This document shows, in pieces, positions 1-6,275 of a stretch of DNA of 19,067 nucleotides. Below the pieces are notes generated by a model. The model did no database searches and was not told where the DNA came from. It saw only the letters and a program-made list of their open reading frames with translations. The stretch comes from an uncultured Collinsella sp. (GTDB lineage: Bacteria; Actinomycetota; Coriobacteriia; Coriobacteriales; Coriobacteriaceae), in NCBI GenBank assembly GCA_900547805.1, contig URIE01000027.1, positions 1 through 19,067 of the forward strand, written 5' to 3'. The position numbers were made by a program, and so were the translations under genes. The first letter of the stretch is position 1. Each line of letters opens with the position of its first letter.

Positions 1-1259
1 TGGCAAACGAGATCTGGACCATCAAGCGTTGTCTCGAGTGGACCAAGGAGTACCTGGCCGAGCGCGGCGAGGAGCACCCCCGTCTTTCTGCCGAATGGCT
101 ACTGTGCGCTGCCACGGGTCTGGCGCGCATCGACTTATATATGCGCATGGACGAGACGCTCGATGCAGCGCAACTCGAGACCATGCACGCGGCGGTCGTC
201 CGTCGCGCCAAGGGCGAGCCGCTGCAGTACATCACCGGCAGCACGCAGTTCCGCATGATTGATGTCGCGTGCGCCCCCGGCGTGCTCATTCCGCGTCCCG
301 AGACCGAGATGCTCGTCGAGGAAGTTCTCAATTATCTGGATGCCGAGGTGCTGAGCCCCGAGGCTGCTGCCCGTCAGCGTGTTGAGCTGCCATGGAACGA
401 TGAGGTCGAGGAGGCACGCAAAGCCGAAGCCGCATTGGCTGACGAACGCGCGACAGCCGAGCGCCGTGCCGCTAACCTCACGGCTGCCGACGAGGCGGCG
501 CTGGGTAGCGATGTGCTGGGCAGTCGCGCCTATGCCGAGGAACTGGCCGACCGCGAGGCCGAGGAAGCCGCCGCGCAGGTCGAGGAGGCCGAAGCTGCGG
601 AAGCTGAGGAGCTCACTGAGCCTGAACTCGACGAATACGGCATCGCCATCGAAGGTGCCGACCAGGAGGCCGCTCCAGTGCGGGATGCCGCCGCGCCCGC
701 TCCGGTCGAGCCTCGTATCGCTCGCGTTCTCGAGGTCGGCTGCGGCACGGGCTGCATTTCGCTCTCCCTTGCCTGGGAGCGCCGCGGCCACGTCACCTGT
801 ACCGCCACCGATATCGAGCCGCGCGCTATTGACCTTGCAACAAAAAACCGCGACGCGCTCGGGCTTACGTCCGATGAGGCCGCCTTCAGCCTCACGAACC
901 TGGTGAGCTCTATCCCCCGCGAGGAATGGGGCACCTTCGACGTGCTCGTCTCCAACCCGCCCTACATTCCGACCGACGTCATGCGCTCGCTACCGCACGA
1001 GGTCAAGGACTTCGAGCCCGATTTGGCGCTCGAGGGCGGCGCCGATGGCCTCGATATCTTCCGCCGCCTGCTCAATGCGGCGCCCTATATGCTGCGCGCC
1101 GGCGGCCTGTTCGCCTGTGAGCTCTACGAGGGTGCCCTCGACGCTGCTGCCGAGCTCTGCCGCCAGGCGGGTCTTTCGGACGTGCGCATCGTTCGCGACC
1201 TCACCGATCGCCCTCGCATCGTCCGAGCCATCGTCACCGAGCCCAAACGGCGTCAGTAA
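1..1259 (+). CDS. prmC: PrmC: peptide chain release factor N5-glutamine methyltransferase (first base of start codon outside window)
   Basis: This enzyme uses S-adenosylmethionine to methylate the Gln of the GGQ motif in release factors RF1/RF2. The window opens with TG followed in frame by GCA AAC GAG, so the start is very probably an NTG codon whose first base is just outside; this gives about 419 residues. The N-terminal helical domain reads through LQYITGSTQF and the IPRPETEMLVE segment (about residues 97-107). The SAM-binding loop EVGCGTG is at about residues 245-251 and the catalytic NPPY at 319-322 (954-965). Family members are usually about 280 residues. The excess is an Ala/Glu-rich insertion at about residues 115-237, between the N-terminal domain and the Rossmann-fold methyltransferase domain. 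prfA commonly precedes prmC and may lie just upstream. A tsaC gene follows, a common neighbour. The assignment is sure; the role of the insertion is unknown. Confidence 0.95.
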   Translation, partial: ANEIWTIKRCLEWTKEYLAERGEEHPRLSAEWLLCAATGLARIDLYMRMDETLDAAQLETMHAAVVRRAKGEPLQYITGSTQFRMIDVACAPGVLIPRPETEMLVEEVLNYLDAEVLSPEAAARQRVELPWNDEVEEARKAEAALADERATAERRAANLTAADEAALGSDVLGSRAYAEELADREAEEAAAQVEEAEAAEAEELTEPELDEYGIAIEGADQEAAPVRDAAAPAPVEPRIARVLEVGCGTGCISLSLAWERRGHVTCTATDIEPRAIDLATKNRDALGLTSDEAAFSLTNLVSSIPREEWGTFDVLVSNPPYIPTDVMRSLPHEVKDFEPDLALEGGADGLDIFRRLLNAAPYMLRAGGLFACELYEGALDAAAELCRQAGLSDVRIVRDLTDRPRIVRAIVTEPKRRQ

Positions 1260-1269
1260 AGTATGAAGC

Positions 1270-1311
1270 GTATGAGCGGCGCGGCGGACGGAATCGCTGC
1301 GTCGCTCATAC
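1270..1311 (+). terminator. Stem-loop after prmC, possible terminator without U-tract
   Basis: Arms 1270-1285 and 1296-1311 pair over 16 bp with two G-U wobbles around a 10-base loop. The stem starts 11 bases after the prmC stop codon. No run of T follows, so it is not a classical intrinsic terminator; it could be a Rho-associated end or a 3' stabilising structure. Confidence 0.45.
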
Positions 1312-1470
1312 AAAGAGGCTTGTCACGGTCCAATAACCCCCTCACTTTCACCGACTACTACAGCCGCTCACCAAACCAACATGCGCTCTGGGCAAATAGG
1401 TTGAATGTTTCGTGCGAGAATGCCCCTCAGTAAACAAACTTGCACCAAAGCGTAAGGGGCTGGCATACAC

Positions 1471-2214
1471 ATGCAGACGGTCTATCGGGTATACGAGGGA
1501 ACGCGCGAACCGCATCGGCTTGCCGTCGAGCGTACGGCCGAGGTGCTCGGCCGCGGCGGCCTGGCCCTGATTCCGACCGAGACGGTCTACGGTGTCGCCG
1601 TGGCGGTCAGCGCCTTCTCCGATGCCGTTCCCCAAGATACAAGCGAATCCTTGTTGTGGCCGCGCGATGCGCGTGCCACCGTTAACGGCGCCGCGGTCCC
1701 TGCACTCGGTACCGGCTACCGCCGCATTTTTACCCTCAAGCAGCGTGAGCTCACGCAAACTGTGGCTTGGCTGGTTGATGGTGCCGAAGCCCTCGACCGC
1801 TACGGCGTTGATATCCCCGAAGAGGCTCGCGTGCTTGCCCGACGATGCTGGCCGGGCGCCCTGACTATCGTGGTCAAGGCGGCTCCCTGCGTGCCGACCT
1901 TTATGCGCGCCGCAGACGGCACGGTGGCACTTCGCGCGTCGGCTTCGCCTGTGGTGCAGGCGCTCATCCGCTCCTGCGGCAGTCCACTTGCCTGTACCAG
2001 CGCCAATACACATGGGGCACCCTCGCCGGCAAGCTTTACCGCCGTCGAGGGTCGCATCCTGGAGGGAGTCGATGTTGCCGTCGACGCCGGTGAGACCCCG
2101 TGTCGCGACGCCTCGACCATCGTGTCGTTTCAGCACGGCGAGCTCCAGATCCTGCGCCAAGGCGCACTTCCCGCATCAGAGATCGAACGGGTCCTGTCCG
2201 ACCCGATGCAATAG
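1471..2214 (+). CDS. tsaC: TsaC/YwlC-type L-threonylcarbamoyladenylate synthase
   Basis: The enzyme makes threonylcarbamoyl-AMP from Thr, bicarbonate and ATP, the first step of tRNA t6A37 synthesis in the cytoplasm. The 247-residue product carries the YrdC-fold signatures: PTETVYG at residues 35-41, a basic FTLKQR segment at 87-92, CWPGALT at 126-132 and TSAN at 176-179. There is no separate C-terminal Sua5 domain. About 35 residues (51-85, containing LLWPRDARATV) lie between PTETVYG and the KQR segment where the family normally has a short loop. The start ATG has an AAGGGG at 1454-1459, a rather long 11 bases away. The gap from prmC (1260-1470) shows the stem-loop at 1270-1311 but no convincing promoter. 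glpK follows after 13 bp, suggesting co-transcription. Confidence 0.9.
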   Translation: MQTVYRVYEGTREPHRLAVERTAEVLGRGGLALIPTETVYGVAVAVSAFSDAVPQDTSESLLWPRDARATVNGAAVPALGTGYRRIFTLKQRELTQTVAWLVDGAEALDRYGVDIPEEARVLARRCWPGALTIVVKAAPCVPTFMRAADGTVALRASASPVVQALIRSCGSPLACTSANTHGAPSPASFTAVEGRILEGVDVAVDAGETPCRDASTIVSFQHGELQILRQGALPASEIERVLSDPMQ

Positions 2215-2227
2215 AAAGGTTTAAGCG

Positions 2228-3769
2228 ATGTCGTTGAATCTGGGCAGCCTGGGCATGGAAGATGCCTCGTTTGACTTTGGCGGTTCCTACATCATGGCGC
2301 TCGACTGCGGCACCACCTCGGTACTTGCGACCATCGTCGACGAGTACGGCTGCATCGTCGCGCAGGCACGTCGCAGCGTCAAAACCAGCTTCCCGCGTCC
2401 CGGTTGGGTAGAGCAAGACCCCATGGCGGTCCTTGCCAGCCAGATCGCGGTCATGATGGAAGTCCAGTTTAAGAGCGGTATCCACTCCGACCGCATTGCC
2501 GCCATCGGCATCTCCAACCAGCGCGAGACCACGGTGGTCTGGGACCGTGTGAGCGGTCAGCCGATCTATAACGCCATCGTATGGCAGTGCCGCCGTACCG
2601 CACCTCTGATCGACGAGCTGGTCGAGCAGGGCGCAGAAGGGCTGGTGCGCTCCCGCACGGGACTCACGCTCGACCCGTATTTCTCGGCCTCCAAGGTGCA
2701 GTGGATTCTCGACAACGTCGACGGCGCACGCGAAAGCGCGGCGGCGGGCGACCTCATGTTTGGCACCATCGACACCTGGCTCATCTACAACCTCACCGGC
2801 GGCCAGGTCTTTGCCACCGACTACACCAATGCCAGCCGCACCGCGCTCTTTAATATCCATACGCTCGATTGGGACGACGATCTGCTGGCACTTTTCGACG
2901 TCCCGCGTTCCATGATGCCCGAGGTTCGTTGGAGCTCGGGCGACTACGGCCGCGTCGCGAGCGACATCATGACCAACATGCCGCCCATCATGGGCGTGGC
3001 GGGTGACCAGCAGGCGTCGCTGTTCGGCCACTGCTGTTTCCGTCCCGGCCAGACCAAAAACACCTATGGCACGGGTTGCTTTATGCTCATGAACACCGGC
3101 GACGAGATCGTCGAATCCAAGAATGGCCTGGTCTCCACCATCGGTATCGCTGCGGACGGCAAAGTCAGCTATGCGCTCGAGGGCTCTATTTTTGCCGCCG
3201 GCTCAACGATGAACTGGCTTCGCAACAACATGGGCATCATCTCGAGCGTGAGCGAGTCGGCACAACTCGCCGCTTCGATTAGCGACAACGAGGGCTGCTA
3301 CTTCGTTCCCGCCTTTGCGGGTTTGGGTGCTCCCTGGTGGGACCCGCATGCTCGCGGTATCGTGTGCGGTCTGACCGGCGCCTCGAGCCGTGCGACCATC
3401 GTACGTGCCGCCTGCGAATCCATGGCATATCAGAGCTACGACGTGCTGCGCGCCATGGAGCAGGACGTGGGGCTTTCGATCGAGCGCCTGTCTGTCGATG
3501 GCGGTGCCTCGCGCAACGAGTTCATCATGCAATTCCAGGCCGACCTGCTGGATATCCCCGTGCTGCAATGCGAGACGGTGGAGACCACGGCAATCGGTGC
3601 CGCGTACTTGGCGGGTCTTGCCGTCGGCTATTGGGAAGACCTGGAAGAGCTGGAGCAAAATGCCCAGATCGTTAGGACCTTCCTTCCCCACATGTCCGCC
3701 GAGCGCCGCGAGCAAAACCTTGCGGGCTGGCGTGATGCAGTCAAGCGCTCGCTCAGTACCGCACAGTAG
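2228..3769 (+). CDS. glpK: Glycerol kinase (FGGY family)
   Basis: The enzyme phosphorylates glycerol to sn-glycerol 3-phosphate with ATP. The 513-residue length and motifs fit: SNQRETT (glycerol-binding Arg-Glu), DPYFSASK, GTIDTWL, TNASRT, AGDQQASLFGH, NTYGTGCF, LEGSIF, GAPWWDPHARG, VDGGASRNEF and ETTAIGAAYLAGLAVG. The start ATG has AAAGG 8 bases upstream and gives about 20 extra residues before the first beta strand; ATG 2258 or 2294 are in-frame alternatives. In the phosphate-binding loop the usual DQGTTSxR reads DCGTTSVL, so the Gln is Cys and the ATP-contacting Arg (Arg17 in the E. coli enzyme) is Leu. No glpF or glpD is adjacent. Another FGGY substrate is possible but unlikely given the glycerol-site residues. 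Confidence 0.92.
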   Translation: MSLNLGSLGMEDASFDFGGSYIMALDCGTTSVLATIVDEYGCIVAQARRSVKTSFPRPGWVEQDPMAVLASQIAVMMEVQFKSGIHSDRIAAIGISNQRETTVVWDRVSGQPIYNAIVWQCRRTAPLIDELVEQGAEGLVRSRTGLTLDPYFSASKVQWILDNVDGARESAAAGDLMFGTIDTWLIYNLTGGQVFATDYTNASRTALFNIHTLDWDDDLLALFDVPRSMMPEVRWSSGDYGRVASDIMTNMPPIMGVAGDQQASLFGHCCFRPGQTKNTYGTGCFMLMNTGDEIVESKNGLVSTIGIAADGKVSYALEGSIFAAGSTMNWLRNNMGIISSVSESAQLAASISDNEGCYFVPAFAGLGAPWWDPHARGIVCGLTGASSRATIVRAACESMAYQSYDVLRAMEQDVGLSIERLSVDGGASRNEFIMQFQADLLDIPVLQCETVETTAIGAAYLAGLAVGYWEDLEELEQNAQIVRTFLPHMSAERREQNLAGWRDAVKRSLSTAQ

Positions 3770-3843
3770 GGCCGCGATGAGCTGCTCGATACAACAAACC
3801 GCTAAACTAATGCATGGCGTGCGGTAGCGACATTGCTGCGCGC

Positions 3844-3870
3844 CCTTGTCAGCAAGGCCGTTTTGCGGCC
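3844..3870 (+). promoter_or_regulatory. Two overlapping small hairpins in the upp leader
   Basis: CCTTG-TCAG-CAAGG (3844-3857) and GGCCG-TTTTG-CGGCC (3856-3870) share two bases, so both cannot form fully at once. They lie just before the AAAGGGG ribosome binding site of upp. The arrangement could be a leader switch, but each stem has only 5 bp. The rest of the glpK-upp gap (3770-3843) shows no clear promoter. Confidence 0.3.
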
Positions 3871-3893
3871 GCAACGAAAGGGGCAATCAACCC

Positions 3894-4541
3894 ATGACCG
3901 TCACCTACGATGCGTCCCGTGTGACGCTTGTCGATCACCCGCTCGTTCAGCACAAGCTGTCGATCCTGCGCGATAAAAACACCGGCACCAACCAGTTCCG
4001 CCAGCTCGTGCGCGAACTCGCGCTTTTTGACGGCTACGAGGCCATGCGCGACCTGCCTATGGAAGACGTCGAGGTCGAGACCCCCATCACTACCGCCACG
4101 TTCAAACAGCTTGCCGGCAAGAAACTCGCCATCGTGCCCATCCTGCGTGCGGGCCTTGGCATGGTCGACGGCATCCTCGACCTGGTGCCCTCCGCTCGCG
4201 TGGGCCACATCGGCATGGAGCGCGACGAGGTCACCCACGAGCCGCACGAGTATTACTGCAAGATGCCCAAGGATATCGACCAGCGTATCTGCCTGGTCGT
4301 CGACCCCATGCTCGCCACGGGCGGTTCGGCCGAGATGGCCATCAGCTACCTGCGCGAGCGCGGTGTCAAGGACATCCGCATGCTGTGCATCGTCGCGGCC
4401 CCCGAGGGTCTCAAGTCGCTGACCGAGAAGGACCCAGATGTGCATATCTATACCTGCGCCATCGACGACCATCTCAACGAGGCTGCCTACATCGTTCCCG
4501 GCCTCGGCGACGCCGGCGACCGCATCTACGGCACGCTCTAG
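3894..4541 (+). CDS. upp: Uracil phosphoribosyltransferase
   Basis: This pyrimidine salvage enzyme converts uracil and PRPP into UMP. The ATG at 3894 has AAAGGGG 10 bases upstream and gives 215 residues, close to the family norm of about 208-210; an in-frame TTG at 3846 is less likely because that codon sits inside leader hairpins. Seen are the RDKNTGTNQFRQLV N-terminal segment, VPILRAGLGMVDG, the PRPP-binding loop DPMLATGGS at residues 137-145, and the uracil-recognition C-terminus PGLGDAGDRIYGT. The product is a soluble enzyme. The gene looks monocistronic: a leader with hairpins precedes it, and a long stem-loop and the atp promoter follow. No uraA-type permease is adjacent. Confidence 0.96.
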   Translation: MTVTYDASRVTLVDHPLVQHKLSILRDKNTGTNQFRQLVRELALFDGYEAMRDLPMEDVEVETPITTATFKQLAGKKLAIVPILRAGLGMVDGILDLVPSARVGHIGMERDEVTHEPHEYYCKMPKDIDQRICLVVDPMLATGGSAEMAISYLRERGVKDIRMLCIVAAPEGLKSLTEKDPDVHIYTCAIDDHLNEAAYIVPGLGDAGDRIYGTL

Positions 4542-4583
4542 TCGCTGGGCTAAGACGGCCGCGGCTGCAAATACGAAGAAACG

Positions 4584-4618
4584 GTGCGCGCGGACGAACA
4601 AAAGGCGACCGCGCGCAC
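4584..4618 (+). terminator. Perfect 10-bp stem-loop after upp
   Basis: GTGCGCGCGG (4584-4593) and CCGCGCGCAC (4609-4618) are perfectly complementary around a 15-base loop, 42 bases after the upp stop. No T-run follows, so intrinsic termination is uncertain, but the position between upp and the atp promoter fits a transcript end. Confidence 0.5.
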
Positions 4619-4716
4619 TCCTGTTAACGGACGTTTTGCCCTGCAGGGTTCGAGAAAAACGTATTACCGTACCTGCGGCATAAAGAAGGTCTTAAGAAAA
4701 CGAACAGGTGCGTATT

Positions 4717-4735
4717 AACCGATGCTTTTTCGGTT
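4717..4735. promoter_or_regulatory. Inverted repeat overlapping the -35 edge of the atp promoter
   Basis: AACCGA (4717-4722) and TCGGTT (4730-4735) form a perfect 6-bp inverted repeat with a 7-base T-rich centre. It overlaps the first two bases of the proposed -35 element. A near direct repeat of its left flank, CGTATTACCG at 4660-4669 against CGTATTAACCG at 4711-4721, lies upstream. This could be a regulator site; no protein is identified. Confidence 0.3.
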
Positions 4736-4761
4736 GTACTTTAGCGATTGGCTCGTACAAT
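4734..4761 (+). promoter_or_regulatory. Promoter of the atp operon
   Basis: TTGTAC (4734-4739) and TACAAT (4756-4761) make a good sigma70-type pair with a 16-base spacer. Transcription would start near 4768, about 55 bases before the first operon gene. It is preceded by an A/T-rich stretch unusual for this GC-rich window. Confidence 0.65.
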
Positions 4762-4822
4762 AGTCACCAATGTTTGGCGGGAACTGTTCTGTGAAGCGTT
4801 AAAAAGGAAAGTGAGGACGCCA

Positions 4823-5134
4823 GTGTTTCAGATAGCCGATCTGCTCGCTATCGTTGCAGGCGCCATCGCGGGCGCAATTGCCTTCCTTCCCTTTGTCTTT
4901 ACGCTCAAGCCGGTTCTTGACGATAAACAGAATGCGGACATGCTCAAGGGTATGGTGAGTCTGGCGGTCTCGGCAATCGCCCTGCTCGTCTTTACCTTGG
5001 TTGTGTTTGTGTTGTTCGGAGAGGCATTTCGCATGTTCCTCCTGGGCGAGGCGATCGGCTTCGTGGCCTTTATGGCCGCCTGCACGGTTCGCGTCGCCAA
5101 GGCGCTGCGAGATCCTCATGAGGTCGAAAGGTAA
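4823..5134 (+). CDS. Small membrane protein, ATP synthase subunit I (AtpI)-like
   Basis: This 103-residue hydrophobic protein is the first gene of the atp operon. The GTG start was chosen because GTGAGG lies 6 bases upstream and the proposed promoter -10 is at 4756-4761; the in-frame TTG at 4748 falls inside that promoter. At least three membrane segments are visible: near residues 5-27 (AIVAGAIAGAIAFLPFVFTL), 44-66 (SLAVSAIALLVFTLVVFVLF) and 72-95. AtpI-family proteins are membrane proteins of about 100-130 residues encoded at this position, thought to help c-ring assembly or ion handling. Sequence similarity to AtpI is weak by eye, so the name rests mainly on size, topology and position. 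The atpB start follows after 3 bp. Confidence 0.65.
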   Translation: MFQIADLLAIVAGAIAGAIAFLPFVFTLKPVLDDKQNADMLKGMVSLAVSAIALLVFTLVVFVLFGEAFRMFLLGEAIGFVAFMAACTVRVAKALRDPHEVER

Positions 5135-5137
5135 GTC

Positions 5138-5941
5138 GTGGAAATTTTTGAAAAGCTGCCTGATGAGATTAATCATCTGGTCAGCGAGTTCAGCTCCACC
5201 CCTGTCGTGGGCGATCTGAGCTGCGGCATCACGCAGTACTCGTTTTGGCTGATCGTCTCCACGATCGTGCTCCTGATCGTCCTGGCCGTGTTCAAGAAGA
5301 AGCAGACCCTGGTTCCCAAGGGCTTCTTCGTCAACGGTTTCGAGTACATCATCGAGTACGTCGAGAACGATATCGGCAAGGGCGTCGTGGGTGAGAACTG
5401 GAAGAAGCACTTCCCGTTCCTGTGCTCGCTTTTCCTGTTCATCCTGATCAATAACATGATCGGCCTGATCCCGGGAATGAAGCCCGGCACCGGCGCAATC
5501 GGCTCCACCGCCGCGCTCGCCATCTTCGCCTTCGTGTACTTCATCTACTACGGATGCAAGGCTCACGGCGTGATCGGCTACATCAAGAGCCTCGCCCCGC
5601 AGGGCGTGAGCTTCCCGATGAACGTGCTTGTGTGGGTCGTCGAGCTTTTCTCGACCTTCCTGCGCCTCATCACGCTCGCCGTCCGTCTGTTCTGCAACAT
5701 GTTCGCAGGACACGTGGTCATGGGCTCGTTCGCCATCATGGCGAGCATGTTCATGCAGCCGCTGCTTCAGCAGGTTTCCGCGGCCCACGCCGTCGGCGCC
5801 CTGCCTTCGCTGGCCTGGCTTGCCATCCTCATCCTGATCTATGCGATCGAGCTTGTGGTCGGCGCCATCCAGGCTTACGTCTTCACGGTCCTTACCGCCG
5901 TGTATGTCTCCGAGGCAGAGGAGGTCGCGGAGGAGGAGTAG
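5138..5941 (+). CDS. atpB: F1Fo ATP synthase subunit a
   Basis: Subunit a forms the two ion half-channels of Fo beside the c-ring in the cytoplasmic membrane. The GTG start has GAAAGG 6 bases upstream and the product has 267 residues. The essential Arg sits in the motif VRLFCNMFAGH as Arg183 (E. coli Arg210), and the last helix carries AIQAYVFTVLTAVY. The residue after RLF is Cys, where Gly or Ala is more usual. The C-terminus is short and acidic (SEAEEVAEEE). Several long hydrophobic segments are evident, as expected for an integral membrane protein. A 124-base structured gap separates it from atpE, the longest gap inside the operon. Confidence 0.97.
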   Translation: MEIFEKLPDEINHLVSEFSSTPVVGDLSCGITQYSFWLIVSTIVLLIVLAVFKKKQTLVPKGFFVNGFEYIIEYVENDIGKGVVGENWKKHFPFLCSLFLFILINNMIGLIPGMKPGTGAIGSTAALAIFAFVYFIYYGCKAHGVIGYIKSLAPQGVSFPMNVLVWVVELFSTFLRLITLAVRLFCNMFAGHVVMGSFAIMASMFMQPLLQQVSAAHAVGALPSLAWLAILILIYAIELVVGAIQAYVFTVLTAVYVSEAEEVAEEE

Positions 5942-5953
5942 CCTTCCGTTCGC

Positions 5954-6048
5954 GCCTTAAAGGTAAGGCAATTCGTTAAACCGCCGGTGCCCGTACCCAT
6001 GGAGCCCGGCAGTTATAAAAAGGTTATCCTGCGTGAAATAAGACACGC
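5954..6048 (+). promoter_or_regulatory. Structured intercistronic region upstream of atpE
   Basis: Three short potential hairpins occur in series: GCCTT/AAGGC (5954-5958 with 5965-5969), GCCGG/CCGGC (5983-5987 with 6006-6010) and GCGTG/CACGC (6031-6035 with 6044-6048). They are followed by an unusually strong ribosome binding site, AAAGGAGG. In known atp operons the atpE leader boosts translation of the multicopy c subunit; a similar role here is inferred. Confidence 0.4.
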
Positions 6049-6065
6049 ACGACAAAGGAGGAATC

Positions 6066-6260
6066 GTGGGAGTTATCGGTTACGGTCTCGGTGTTATCGG
6101 CGCTGGTCTTGCTATCGGCCTGTCTGCTCTGGGTGCTACGGGTGCTATGGCCCGTCAGCCTGAGGTCCAGGGCCGCGTGTTCACCGTCTTCATCATGGGC
6201 TCCGCCTTCGGCGAGGCTCTGGCTCTGATCGGCTTCGTTGTCGCGCTGATCGTTAAATAG
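6066..6260 (+). CDS. atpE: F1Fo ATP synthase subunit c
   Basis: Subunit c forms the rotating ring that carries ions through Fo. At 64 residues it is at the short end of the family (usually 70-90), with almost no N-terminal tail. The GTG start follows a near-perfect AAAGGAGG 4 bases away. The first helix is Gly-rich (GYGLGVIGAGLAIG), the polar loop is ARQPE at residues 29-33, and the ion-binding carboxylate is Glu50 in FGEALALIG. The Gln of helix 1 and the ES(A/T) pattern typical of Na+-binding rings are absent, so H+ coupling is inferred. atpF follows after 15 bp. Confidence 0.96.
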   Translation: MGVIGYGLGVIGAGLAIGLSALGATGAMARQPEVQGRVFTVFIMGSAFGEALALIGFVVALIVK

Positions 6261-6275
6261 CACGGAGCGTCAAGT

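Noticed and set aside
135..791. A 218-codon minus-strand open frame opposite the PrmC insertion
   Set aside because: The insertion has strong GC-rich codon bias that keeps several frames open. The plus frame is fixed by PrmC motifs on both sides.
1260..1470. A possible leaderless promoter for tsaC (TTGCAC at 1440 with CATACA at 1464)
   Set aside because: The transcription start would fall after the A of the ATG, and a ribosome binding site is present at 1454-1459, so the match is likely chance.
4748..4822. A 25-codon upstream extension of the AtpI-like gene starting at TTG 4748
   Set aside because: It runs through the -10 box of the atp promoter, so it would not be on the transcript. GTG 4823 has a ribosome binding site.
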